This document shows, piece by piece, positions 30,401 through 38,842 of a DNA stretch of 64,000 bases (positions within the stretch are counted from its first letter, which is position 1; every line of letters begins with the position of its first letter). Both the position numbers and the translations under genes were made by a program. Origin of the DNA: Myxococcales bacterium (lineage in GTDB: Bacteria; Myxococcota_A; Polyangia; Polyangiales; Ga0077539). Location of the stretch: contig JAEUKH010000050.1 in assembly GCA_016792845.1 (NCBI GenBank), forward strand, positions 124,001 through 188,000. Reading direction: 5' to 3'. Below the pieces are notes generated by a model. That model did not search any database. It worked only from the letters and a program-made list of their open reading frames with translations, and was not told where the DNA came from.

Positions 30401-30649
30401 TCTCGGTCCTTTCTGAGGCGGTTGAGACCATACCCACCGCCCGGTGCTGCCACGATCGTGTTGCGTCGAAACTCGCCCGACGGGGCGACGCCCCAACAAA
30501 ACCACCTCGACGGCCTTTGTCGAGTCACAAACTGTGATGCCGCGCGATCTGCTTGCGGTGCACGAAGATAGGTCGCTAGCTTCGAAAGCCAAGCTCCCAC
30601 CTGACGCAGGTCGCGTCGGCCGCGCGGGGCGACGAATTCGTTACGACCC

Positions 30650-31771
30650 ATGACTTCGACACGCATCGTGGTGCTCGGCGGCGGCCTGGTGGGGAGCCTT
30701 GTGGCGCTCCGCCTCGCCGACGCGGGGCTTTCTGTTCTTGTGCTCGAAAAGGCCGTGCCGGGGGCCGAGGCGAGCAGCGCCGCCGCGGGGATCCTCGCCG
30801 CCCAGGCGGAGTCACACAGCGACGGCCCCATGGCCCAACTCGCCCTTGAGAGCCGCGCCCTCCACGCGCAACTCAGCGACGAGCTGCGCGCGCGCATCGG
30901 CCTCGACTCGGGCTACCGCCGGGTGGGCACCCTCGAGCTCGCGTGCACCCCCGAGGCCCTCGATGCGCTCTGGCGGCGCAGCCAGTGGCAGCGCGACGCG
31001 GGGCTCTCGGTCGACCTCCTCGAACCCGACGCCCTGCGCGAGCGCGAGCCGAAGCTGTCGGCCGAGTGGGCGGGCGGGGTGGCCTTCGGCGACGACGGCG
31101 TGGTCGACCCGCCGCGTCTGGTCGCCGCCGTGGCCGAGTGCGCCGCGCGGGCCGGGGTGGTGTTTCGTGCGGGGGTCACGGCCAGGGGGCTTCGCCTCGC
31201 GGGGGGCCGCTGCGTCGGCGTCGAGACCGACCAAGGGCTCGTCGAGGGTGACCTCGTGGTGGTCTGCGCAGGGGCGTGGAGCGGGCTCATCGAGGGCGCC
31301 CTCCCGAGGGCCGAGCGGGTCAGGCCGGCGCGCGGTCAGGTGATCGAAATCGAGGCGCGGCCGGTGCCCATCGGCTCGGTGGTCTACGCCGAGGGGGGCT
31401 ACCTCGTGCCGCGCAGCGACGGGCACGTCTATGTGGGCTCGACCCTTGAGTTTGTAGGCTTTCGGCGCGGCGTGACGGTCGCCGGGATGACCCGCCTCAC
31501 CCGCCTCGCGAGCGCCGTGGTGCCCGCGCTGAGCGAGGGCGTCATCTCGCGGAGCTGGTCGAACTTTCGCCCCTTCACCGACGACCACGCGCCACTCGTG
31601 GGGCACCGCGAGACGCCCGGGCTCATCGTCGCGACGGGGCACTATCGGAGCGGCATCCTTCTCGCGCCGGTCACCGCCGAGATCGTGCGAGAGCTCGTAC
31701 GCGACGGCCACTCGCGCCGCAACGTGACGCCCCTCGCGCCCGCCCGCGCGATGCCAGGAGATGCGCCGTGA
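30650..31771 (+). CDS. thiO: FAD-dependent glycine oxidase-like protein (ThiO type)
   Basis: D-amino-acid oxidase-like flavoprotein (373 aa). The N-terminal dinucleotide motif is VVLGGGLVGSLVALRLADAG, followed by SSAAAGILAAQAESHSDGPM and VGTLELACTPEALDAL, characteristic of glycine oxidases used for thiazole synthesis. The C-terminal FAD-binding part reads RSWSNFRPFTDDHAPLVG and IVATGHYRSGILLAPVTAEI. The function in thiamine synthesis is inferred from the family; no other thi genes are near. The stop overlaps a GTG start of an alpha/beta hydrolase (GTGA). Confidence 0.82.
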   Translation: MTSTRIVVLGGGLVGSLVALRLADAGLSVLVLEKAVPGAEASSAAAGILAAQAESHSDGPMAQLALESRALHAQLSDELRARIGLDSGYRRVGTLELACTPEALDALWRRSQWQRDAGLSVDLLEPDALREREPKLSAEWAGGVAFGDDGVVDPPRLVAAVAECAARAGVVFRAGVTARGLRLAGGRCVGVETDQGLVEGDLVVVCAGAWSGLIEGALPRAERVRPARGQVIEIEARPVPIGSVVYAEGGYLVPRSDGHVYVGSTLEFVGFRRGVTVAGMTRLTRLASAVVPALSEGVISRSWSNFRPFTDDHAPLVGHRETPGLIVATGHYRSGILLAPVTAEIVRELVRDGHSRRNVTPLAPARAMPGDAP

Positions 31772-32646
31772 CAGTCGGCGATCTTAGCGGATTTACAAGG
31801 CATTTCGTTGAGGCAAACGGGCTGACGCACCATGTGCTCGAGCGGCCGCTGCGGAGCGAGCGGGTGGTGCTCTGGCTCCACGGGTACCTCGACATGGCCC
31901 AGAGCTTCGCCGCCGTGTTGCGCGGGGTAAGCGCGCACGGGTATCGGGTGCTCGCGCCCGATTTTCGGGGCCACGGCGAGTCGGCCTGGGCGGGCCCCGG
32001 GGGGTACTATCACTTCGCGGACTATCTGGCCGACCTCGACGCCCTCGTTGACGCGCTCGGGCTAGAGCGCTTCGATCTCGTGGCCCACTCGATGGGCGGC
32101 TCGGTGGCCACGCGGTACGCGGCGATGCGGCCCGAGCGCGTGGCCTCGCTCACGCTGCTCGAAGGCATCGGCCCGCCCGCGATGCCCGCCGACGTGGCGG
32201 TCGATCGCACCCTCGGGTGGCTCGATCAGCTGCGGAAGCTTCGGCAACGAAAGCCGCGGGTGATGGCCTCGCGCGACGACGCGTACCTGCGCCTGAGGGT
32301 GTCGCATCCGTCGGTGTCCGAGGCGGTGCTGCGCGAGGTGGCGGCCTTCTCGACGCGGCCCTCAGAGGGCGGGCTGGTGTTTCGCTTCGACCCCTTGCAC
32401 CAGACCACCGCGCCGGGGCGCCATGACGCCGAGGCCTTCGAGGCCTTCATCGATCGGGTGGCGTGCCCGACGTGCCTCGTCGATGGGGGCGAGGTGGGCT
32501 ACTGGCCCGATTTCGAGGCGCGCTCGGGGCGCTACAAGCAGGCCACAAGGGTCACCCTCCCGGGCGGCGGGCACATGATGCATTGGACGGTGCCAGACGC
32601 CCTGGTCGCGGCGGTGGCGGGCTTCCTCGGGAGGGTGGGAGGTTGA
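31768..32646 (+). CDS. Alpha/beta hydrolase
   Basis: A 292-residue alpha/beta hydrolase. The strand before the oxyanion site reads VVLWLHGYLDMAQSFAAVLRG, followed by VLAPDFRGHGESAWAGPGG, the nucleophile elbow HSMGGS and the catalytic His in RVTLPGGGHMMHWTVPDA. The acid residue is probably in CLVDGGEVGYWPDF. Translation is coupled to the ThiO-like gene (GTGA). The reaction is not determined; the HSMGG elbow and GHGES loop point to an ester or thioester hydrolase. Confidence 0.88.
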   Translation: MTVGDLSGFTRHFVEANGLTHHVLERPLRSERVVLWLHGYLDMAQSFAAVLRGVSAHGYRVLAPDFRGHGESAWAGPGGYYHFADYLADLDALVDALGLERFDLVAHSMGGSVATRYAAMRPERVASLTLLEGIGPPAMPADVAVDRTLGWLDQLRKLRQRKPRVMASRDDAYLRLRVSHPSVSEAVLREVAAFSTRPSEGGLVFRFDPLHQTTAPGRHDAEAFEAFIDRVACPTCLVDGGEVGYWPDFEARSGRYKQATRVTLPGGGHMMHWTVPDALVAAVAGFLGRVGG

Positions 32647-32790
32647 TCTCCCGGGGGGGCGGCGAGGTGGTCACAAGGGTGCTCTCCAGCCCCGGGGCGG
32701 CGGGGCCGAGAGGGCGCACGGTGGTGCTTGAATCAAAGCGAATTCAGGTCTGATGCGGTGATGGCCCGGCGAGTGCAGGGTGTGCGCGCC

Positions 32791-33741
32791 ATGCTCACTC
32801 TGAAGACGCACCGGGCGCGGCTCTCGACGACACTCCTCGCGGGGGTGATGGCGCTCGGCGGTTGCGCGGCCGACGTCGACGAGAACCTCGACCCCGCGGC
32901 GTCCTTGGGCTCTGACGAGTGGGCCGACCAGGGGCCCGAGCCGGCCGAGCAGCTCGGCTCGTCAGACGAAGAGTTTGCCGAGCTGTCGAGCGCCGTCGAG
33001 GCGGTCACGGGCACGCCGCGGTTTGAGCTCCCCTTCGGGTGCGGGCAGGTTTGGGCGGGGCAGACGCGCACGAACCATAGCCCGACAAACGCCGTCGATT
33101 TCAACCGCGCCAACGACATCGGCGACGCCGTCTTGGCCGCCGCCGCGGGCACCGTCTCGCGGGTCGCGAACACCGGCAGCACCAGCTACGGCCGGTGGGT
33201 CGAGATCGACCACGGGGCCGGGTATCGCACCCGCTACGCCCACCTCAACTCGCAGTCGGTGCGGGTGGGGCAGCGTGTGAGCGGGGGTCAGCTCATCGGC
33301 ACCGTGGGCAGCACCGGCGGCTCGTCGGGGCCCCATTTGCACTACGAGCTCATCCGCAACGGGGTGACCATTCGCCCGGTGTTTCACGGCGTAACGGCCT
33401 ACTTCTGGGGCACCCGAAACTACACGAGCTTCAACAACTGCGCGGGCGGCGGGTCGAACAGCAACACCGGCGGGGGCAACACCGCGAGCGGGGCCGTCGC
33501 GCGGGTCAACACCCGCGGCCCCTCGCTGACCGTGCGCTCGGGCCCGGGCGTTCAGTACGCCGCGGTGGGCTCGGTGCCCGACGGCGCGACGGTGCGCATC
33601 ACCTGCCAGACCCGCGGGAGCAACGTGTCAGGCGTGTACGGCACCTCGACCCTGTGGGATCGCATCGCCACCGGCGGCTACATCGCCGACGCCTACGTCT
33701 ACACGGGCTCTGACGGCCAGGTGGCGCCAAACTGCCGCTGA
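32791..33741 (+). CDS. M23-family peptidase lipoprotein with SH3b domain
   Basis: Envelope zinc metallopeptidase (316 aa from the chosen start; the frame is open from 32728). A signal peptide ends at a lipobox (VMALGGC, near residue 23). An acidic linker leads to the M23 domain (about 100-215): zinc His/Asp in NHSPTNAVDFNRAND, VEIDHGAGYRTRYAHLNS and the HLH motif in GSSGPHLHYELIRNG. The His-to-Asp spacing is longer than the classic HxxxD, as in a known M23 subgroup. A C-terminal SH3b cell-wall-binding domain (about 240-310; LTVRSGPGVQYAAVGSVPDG) follows. It likely cuts peptidoglycan crosslinks. The alternative start ATG at 32761 cannot be excluded. Confidence 0.87.
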   Translation: MLTLKTHRARLSTTLLAGVMALGGCAADVDENLDPAASLGSDEWADQGPEPAEQLGSSDEEFAELSSAVEAVTGTPRFELPFGCGQVWAGQTRTNHSPTNAVDFNRANDIGDAVLAAAAGTVSRVANTGSTSYGRWVEIDHGAGYRTRYAHLNSQSVRVGQRVSGGQLIGTVGSTGGSSGPHLHYELIRNGVTIRPVFHGVTAYFWGTRNYTSFNNCAGGGSNSNTGGGNTASGAVARVNTRGPSLTVRSGPGVQYAAVGSVPDGATVRITCQTRGSNVSGVYGTSTLWDRIATGGYIADAYVYTGSDGQVAPNCR

Positions 33742-33742
33742 C

Positions 33743-35029
33743 TCAGCGCGCCCAACGGTAGAGCGGCCACGCGAGGCCGACGAGCCCGAGCGACACCAGC
33801 GTGGGCCCCGGGCTCTGCCACGCGAAGGCGCCCACCATCGCGAGCGTCGCGACGCCGAAGCCCCCCAACACCCACGGCGCCGCGGGCACACGAAAGGGCC
33901 TCGCCAGCGCGGCTTCGGTCTTGCGCAGGCGCCAGGTCGCCAGGGCGCCGAGGGCGTAGAAGGGCCACGCCCCGACCACGAAGAGCTCGGCGAGGCGACC
34001 CAAACCGGCCGAGGCCAGGTAGGCCAGAGAGAGCGCCGCGGTGAGCACGATCGCGAGGTCGGGCGTGCCCCGCGACGAGAGCCCCGAGAGCCGCGACCAG
34101 CGCGGCAGCTGCGTGCCGAGCGAGGCCACCACGCGGGTGCTGGTGAGCATCCCGATGAGGCAGGCGCCGAGGGTCGAGAGGGCCACCAGGAGGCTCACAA
34201 GCCGCGCCCCCGGAGGGCCCGCGACGGCAGCCCCCAAGAGCGCTCCGGGGGCCTGTGAGGCCGCCAGCGCCGCCGTGCCGAGGGCGCGGTGGAGCGACCA
34301 CGCGAAGCCGAGGTAGAGCGCCGTGACGAGCCCCGTGCCCAACAGCAAGGCCCGCGGCACCACCCGGCCCGGGTCGCGAACTTCGGCGCCCACCGAGGTG
34401 ATGTCGATCCACCCGTCGTAGGCCCATAGCACCGGCACCACCGCGCTCAAGAGCCCCAAGCCCGTCGGCGCGGTCGCGTGGTTTGACACTGTGTCAACAC
34501 TTGGTCCGAGGCGAAGCGCGAGGGCGGCCAAGACGACGAGGCCGAGCACCCGGGCCACGGTGGTGAGGCTCTGAACCCAGGCGGTTTGGGTCACCCCGGC
34601 GAGGTTGATGGCGGCCATGGCGAGCACCACCAGGGGGGCGCCGATGCGGGGCGAGAGCCCGAAGGCCGCGCTGAGGTTGGCGGCCGAGAGGCTCGCGAAG
34701 AAGGCCACCGACGAGGGGCCGAGCACGACGAGCATCGTCCACCCGAAGGCGAAGCCGACCGCGGGGCCGAAGGCGCGACCGAGCCACACCGAGAGGCCGC
34801 CCGAGGCGGGGAGCGCGGCCCCGAGCTCGGCCATCGAGAGGGCCCCGAGGGCGGTGAGGAGCCCTCCGACGGCCCAGACCGCGAGGGCGCCCGCGGTCGA
34901 ATGGGTGCGCCGTGCGATCTCGGCGGGGGTAAAGAACACGCCGCTCCCGACCATGGCGCCGACGGTGACGAGGGTGCCATGACCGAGCCCGAGGGCTTGC
35001 CGGGCGTGCCGCTGAGACGTTGCATCCAT
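33743..35029 (-). CDS. APC-family amino acid permease
   Basis: An inner-membrane amino-acid/polyamine transporter of the APC superfamily (428 aa, about 11-12 predicted helices). The start is MDATSQRHARQALGLGHGTL; a longer frame to 35221 runs over the opposite gene and is Arg/Pro-rich shadow. Family marks are the helix-1 substrate motif TVGAMVGSGVFFTPAEIARR, SMAELGAALPASGGLSVWLG and YDGWIDITSVGAEVRDPGRV. The substrate is unknown. The start lies only 18 bases from the nearest candidate start of the divergent propeller gene, so the two probably share or compete for a very compact promoter region. Confidence 0.9.
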   Translation of the reverse strand: MDATSQRHARQALGLGHGTLVTVGAMVGSGVFFTPAEIARRTHSTAGALAVWAVGGLLTALGALSMAELGAALPASGGLSVWLGRAFGPAVGFAFGWTMLVVLGPSSVAFFASLSAANLSAAFGLSPRIGAPLVVLAMAAINLAGVTQTAWVQSLTTVARVLGLVVLAALALRLGPSVDTVSNHATAPTGLGLLSAVVPVLWAYDGWIDITSVGAEVRDPGRVVPRALLLGTGLVTALYLGFAWSLHRALGTAALAASQAPGALLGAAVAGPPGARLVSLLVALSTLGACLIGMLTSTRVVASLGTQLPRWSRLSGLSSRGTPDLAIVLTAALSLAYLASAGLGRLAELFVVGAWPFYALGALATWRLRKTEAALARPFRVPAAPWVLGGFGVATLAMVGAFAWQSPGPTLVSLGLVGLAWPLYRWAR

Positions 35030-35046
35030 GGGAGCTTTCGACGACT

Positions 35047-36312
35047 GTGCCGCGGGTGGGTCGAGGCGATCTGAGAGGGGCCCTTTGGCTGGCCTTTGCC
35101 ATGGAAGCGGGGTGTCGTCGAGGGGCTGCCCCGCGGGCGATGCCGCGCGACGCGGGGGTCGAGGTCGGGGTCGAGGCTGGGGTCGACGCGGGACCTCCGC
35201 CGCGACCGCGCGAGGCGGCACCGGCGGCGGCGTTGCCGGGGCGGTTTCGGCTCGACCGCCGTCACACGGGGCGATCGGGGTATGTGCTGCCGAGGGTTCC
35301 GACTGAGCGCGCGGTGCTTCGGGCGGGGCATCGCATTTCGGCGCAGGCGGTGGCCCTCGACGACGCGACCCTACTCTTCGGCGCCCACGACGGCGTGCTC
35401 TACGCGGGCGACCTGTCGGGCGCGCTGCGATGGCGCGCGAACCTCGTCGACCGCATCTACACCACCCCTTTGGTGACCGAGTCTGCGGTCTACGTCGGCT
35501 CAGACGCCGACCGCATGGTCTCGCTGACCCCGCGCGGTCACATCTCGGTGGCGCTCGGCACCGACGACGACGCCGACACCTCGGCCAACCGCAGCGACGA
35601 CGGCGCGATCTATTTCACCGCGGGGCGCACCCTCTACCGCGTCGACGCCGACATGACCGTGCGTTGGCGCACGGTGTTCGGAGGCAAGCTGTACAGCGCG
35701 CCGGCCCTCTTCGACGACGGCACGGTGGTGCTCGGATGCCAAGACGATCACATCTACGCGGTCAACCCCGACGGCCGCATTCGCTGGCAATTCAGCACCG
35801 GCGGTGACGTCGACGCGACCCCCGCGGTGGGCGCCGACGGCACCGTCTACGTCGGCAGCGACGACGGCGCGCTCTACGCGCTCACGCCCGACGGCGCGCT
35901 GCGCTGGCGCACGCCGCTCGGCGGATACATTCGCGCGGGGGCAGGGCTCTCGCTCGATCACGGCGTGGTGGTGGGCACCTACGGGCCGCGCCCCGGGGTG
36001 GTGATGCTCGACGCCGACACCGGCGCGATTCGCTGGCGCCACAGCATCGCCGGGCCGCCCAGCGCCGACTACGGCGTGCTCAGCGCGCCGCTCATCGACG
36101 CCGAGGGGGCCATCGCCATCGGCACCCCCGACGACAGCGTGCTGATCTTCGAAGAAGACGGCCGCCTCAGGGCGCGCATCGCCGTGCCGGGCGACGTCGA
36201 CGCGCCGCCGGTGTTGATGGGCGACGCGACCCTGGTGGTGGGCTGCGACGACGGCGCGATGCGGGTCTTCGGCGAGCCGCCGGTCGACCCTCACAGCGTG
36301 GTCGTTCACTGA
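35047..36312 (+). CDS. PQQ-like beta-propeller exported protein
   Basis: A protein of about 420 residues built of repeated propeller blades (about seven) with the PQQ-enzyme-repeat look: ALDDATLLFGAHDGVLYAGD, VVLGCQDDHIYAVNPDGRIR, VYVGSDDGALYALTPDGALR, DADTGAIRWRH. The domain is likely a scaffold (BamB-like or YVTN-like) without PQQ catalytic residues. The start is uncertain: a TTG at 35020 also opens the frame but sits inside the opposite permease gene; GTG at 35047 or 35056 or ATG at 35101 remain possible. The N-terminal ALWLAFAMEAGC would fit a signal peptide but the lipobox is poor. Cell location is therefore inferred. Confidence 0.75.
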   Translation: MPRVGRGDLRGALWLAFAMEAGCRRGAAPRAMPRDAGVEVGVEAGVDAGPPPRPREAAPAAALPGRFRLDRRHTGRSGYVLPRVPTERAVLRAGHRISAQAVALDDATLLFGAHDGVLYAGDLSGALRWRANLVDRIYTTPLVTESAVYVGSDADRMVSLTPRGHISVALGTDDDADTSANRSDDGAIYFTAGRTLYRVDADMTVRWRTVFGGKLYSAPALFDDGTVVLGCQDDHIYAVNPDGRIRWQFSTGGDVDATPAVGADGTVYVGSDDGALYALTPDGALRWRTPLGGYIRAGAGLSLDHGVVVGTYGPRPGVVMLDADTGAIRWRHSIAGPPSADYGVLSAPLIDAEGAIAIGTPDDSVLIFEEDGRLRARIAVPGDVDAPPVLMGDATLVVGCDDGAMRVFGEPPVDPHSVVVH

Positions 36313-36457
36313 AGCCGAGGGGTGTGGCGCGGCGACCCCAGTGTCGACCCCAGGCGACACCCCGCGATGACCGCAAAAGGGCTGCGGTGAACGTATTCTG
36401 CGGGCGGTACAACCGATGCAGAAACGGCACAACCCATCTACGCGAGGTGATCTCACA

Positions 36458-36958
36458 ATGAAGCAAGCGACGCGACGCGATCGGATCATGCCACTGGCCT
36501 TCGGGGTCGCGGCGCTGGCCTTGGCGCTCCCGGCGACGGCGTCGGCGCAGCTTCGGGCGAGCGCCTTTGCGGGGGCTGAGTTTCTGCGGCAGGGCGGCGG
36601 GGCGGGGGTGCTGCGCGGCGAGGCCTCGATCTCGCTGCTGCCGTTCATTCACGTTGGGGCGTATTTACAAGGCAATCGTGACTTCAACGAGGCGGTCACG
36701 GCGCCCTCCGCGGGCGGCTTCCTGGCCTTTCGCCCGGGCATCCCTTTCACCCGTTGGGATCCGATGGCCTTCGCCTCGCTCGGGTGGACGCGGGTCGGCA
36801 ACGACGACGGCGGCGTGCTCAACCTCGGCGGCGCTCTGGTGCGCCACAGCCTGCCCTTTCTAGACCTTGAGTTTCGCGGGGCGCTCGTTCAGCACCTCGG
36901 CATGAGCCAAGGCAACACGGGCTTTCAGGTCGCCATCGGTCTCTCGCTGCACCCCTGA
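36458..36958 (+). CDS. Small exported beta-rich protein
   Basis: A 166-residue protein with a clear signal peptide (LAFGVAALALALPATASAQ, cleavage after ASA). The mature part alternates polar and hydrophobic residues with many glycines (SAFAGAEFLRQGGGAGVLRG, FQVAIGLSLHP at the end), as in small outer-membrane beta-barrels. The start at 36458 is chosen because GAGGTGAT lies at the right distance. The function is unknown. It is convergent with the arrestin-like gene, 7 bases apart. Confidence 0.7.
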   Translation: MKQATRRDRIMPLAFGVAALALALPATASAQLRASAFAGAEFLRQGGGAGVLRGEASISLLPFIHVGAYLQGNRDFNEAVTAPSAGGFLAFRPGIPFTRWDPMAFASLGWTRVGNDDGGVLNLGGALVRHSLPFLDLEFRGALVQHLGMSQGNTGFQVAIGLSLHP

Positions 36959-36965
36959 GCGCGGC

Positions 36966-38744
36966 TCAACGGAAGGGCGCGGCGCTCGCCTGACCGCTGA
37001 GCCTTCGCACGAGCCGGTTGAGGGTGTCGACGACCTCGTCGAGGCCCTCGGGCTCGGGGGTCGCCCCTGGCCGCGACCAGGCCACGCCTTGGGCGCTCAG
37101 CTCGACCCGCGCGCCCCCTTGGCGCAGCCGCGTGAGCATCGCGGCGCTCTCGTCATCGAGCCGCAGGGGCTCGCCCGTGACGTCGCTTGAGAGCCGCAGC
37201 TTCTCGCTGAGGGCCTCGTCGACCTCGAACACCACCACGGTCTCGTCGACGGTCTCAGCGTCGCGCCAGAGGTGCCCCGCCCTGCACGGCGACACCGTGC
37301 CGCCGAGCCCGTGAACGAACACCCGCCCGGCCTCGAAGCGGCCCCCTCGCGCGCGCGCCCAGGCCCGCCACGGCGCCTCGGCCTCACGCAACGCGGCCGG
37401 CGCGGCGATCTGGGCGCGGCCTCGGTCGACCGCGGCGGCGAACTGGCGCAGGGCCACCACGAAGCGCTCGAGGGCGGCCTCGTCGATGCCGGCGCCCCGC
37501 AGCGAGAGCTTCGCCCCGTCGTCGTCGACCTGAACCTCGTCGAGGCTCAACAGGGGCTCCCACACCGCGGGGGAGAGAAAGCCCGTGAGCTGCGCGAGCT
37601 CGCGCCCACGCAAGAGAAACGCGCGGTCGAAGGCCGCCACCCCGAGGCGATGCCGCGCCGCGAAGACGTCGGCCCAACGCCCAGGCCGGAGCGCGAGGTC
37701 GAGCCCCAAGGGCGCCCACCCCAAGGTCGCCACCGTCATCGGCCCCTCGGCGGCGCTCATCTCTGCGCGTACTTTGATTGACACTGTGTCAAGACTCCCG
37801 AAGAGCGTGTCGGCTTCGGGGTCATAGACGAGGCCGTGCCTTTGCCCCACGCCGTGCCAGAGCTGAGCGCGTCGGGCTTTGCCGACCGCGGGGGTGGAGG
37901 TTACGCTCGCCTCGGCGCCCACCAGCGGCAACACCGTGAGGGGGATCGACAAGAGTTGACGCTCTGTCAAAGTATGCTGGACGGCGACCTCGAGGGCCCA
38001 CTCCAGGTGGCCGAGCGTGGCGGCGAAGCTGCACGGCGCGTCGGGGGCGAGGCGCAGGGCGAAGGGCAGGGCGTGCTGGTCACCCGGGCTGCCTTCGAAG
38101 ACGCGGGCGGTGTAGCGGGCGAGCTCGTGCTGGCGGGCGTAGGGGCGGTAGGTGGTCTCGCGGGCCACGAACGACACCGTGACGGCGCGTACGCGGTGGT
38201 GGCTGACGTTGCCGAGCGAGAGCTGCCCGCGCAAGACGCCGCCGGGCGAGACCGCGACCTGCGAGAGGGCGCACTCGGCGTAGAGGTCGGTGCCGCGGGC
38301 CTCGCCCTCGTGCGAGCGGAAGACCCACGGAGAGGCTTGCGCCGCCGCGGGGGGCGGCATCACCGTGACGGCGTATTGCTTGTCGACGTCGGGCCACCAA
38401 GGGATGTCGACCTTCACGTCGAGGGTGTACTGAACCGACAGCGCGACCCCCTGGTACGACGGCGGCACCCGCCCGGGGAAGGGGAAGCGCGCCCGATACC
38501 GGTGCTCGCCGGTGTCGAGCCGTTCGGGCAAAAAGCGCGTCTCTAGGCCCACCCAGTGGTGCTCCTGGCGGGTGTGGGTCTTGCCGTCAGACCACCGCGA
38601 GACCTCGACGCCGCGCAGGGTCAGCACGATCTCGTCGACCGGCGTCGGTGACTTCGAGAAGAAGCGCGCGTCGACCTCGAGCACGTCACCAGGCCGCACG
38701 AACTGCGGCAAAAAACGGATCTCGACCTCAGGCTGGCGGCGCAT
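36966..38744 (-). CDS. Arrestin-like fold protein
   Basis: A 592-residue cytoplasmic-looking protein whose first half looks like the two beta-sandwich domains of arrestin/Spo0M-type proteins: VRPGDVLEVDARFFSKSPTP, VDEIVLTLRGVEVSRWSDG, FPFPGRVPPSYQGVALSVQY and SLGNVSHHRVRAVTVSFVAR. The second half (about 300-592) has no recognised domain, with LRPGRWADVFAARHRLGVAAF and a C-terminal Leu/Arg helix. The start at ATG 38744 (MRRQPEVEIRFLPQFVRPGD) replaces an upstream codon giving an implausible Pro/Gly lead. The function is unknown; such proteins serve as adaptors in eukaryotes and in Bacillus sporulation control (Spo0M). Confidence 0.55.
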   Translation of the reverse strand: MRRQPEVEIRFLPQFVRPGDVLEVDARFFSKSPTPVDEIVLTLRGVEVSRWSDGKTHTRQEHHWVGLETRFLPERLDTGEHRYRARFPFPGRVPPSYQGVALSVQYTLDVKVDIPWWPDVDKQYAVTVMPPPAAAQASPWVFRSHEGEARGTDLYAECALSQVAVSPGGVLRGQLSLGNVSHHRVRAVTVSFVARETTYRPYARQHELARYTARVFEGSPGDQHALPFALRLAPDAPCSFAATLGHLEWALEVAVQHTLTERQLLSIPLTVLPLVGAEASVTSTPAVGKARRAQLWHGVGQRHGLVYDPEADTLFGSLDTVSIKVRAEMSAAEGPMTVATLGWAPLGLDLALRPGRWADVFAARHRLGVAAFDRAFLLRGRELAQLTGFLSPAVWEPLLSLDEVQVDDDGAKLSLRGAGIDEAALERFVVALRQFAAAVDRGRAQIAAPAALREAEAPWRAWARARGGRFEAGRVFVHGLGGTVSPCRAGHLWRDAETVDETVVVFEVDEALSEKLRLSSDVTGEPLRLDDESAAMLTRLRQGGARVELSAQGVAWSRPGATPEPEGLDEVVDTLNRLVRRLSGQASAAPFR

Positions 38745-38842
38745 CGTGGCCCCGAGTGTAACGAGCCCCAGAGGGCCGGGCGGGCACAAACGTCGCTCAG
38801 CCAGTTGCGCCCGCGCCGCAGAGTGCGAGACAACCCGCGGAT

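Noticed and set aside
30401..30649. FMN riboswitch upstream of ribA
   Set aside because: No conserved RFN-type leader was recognised in the 249-base gap, and the gene has its own ribosome-binding site directly before the ATG.
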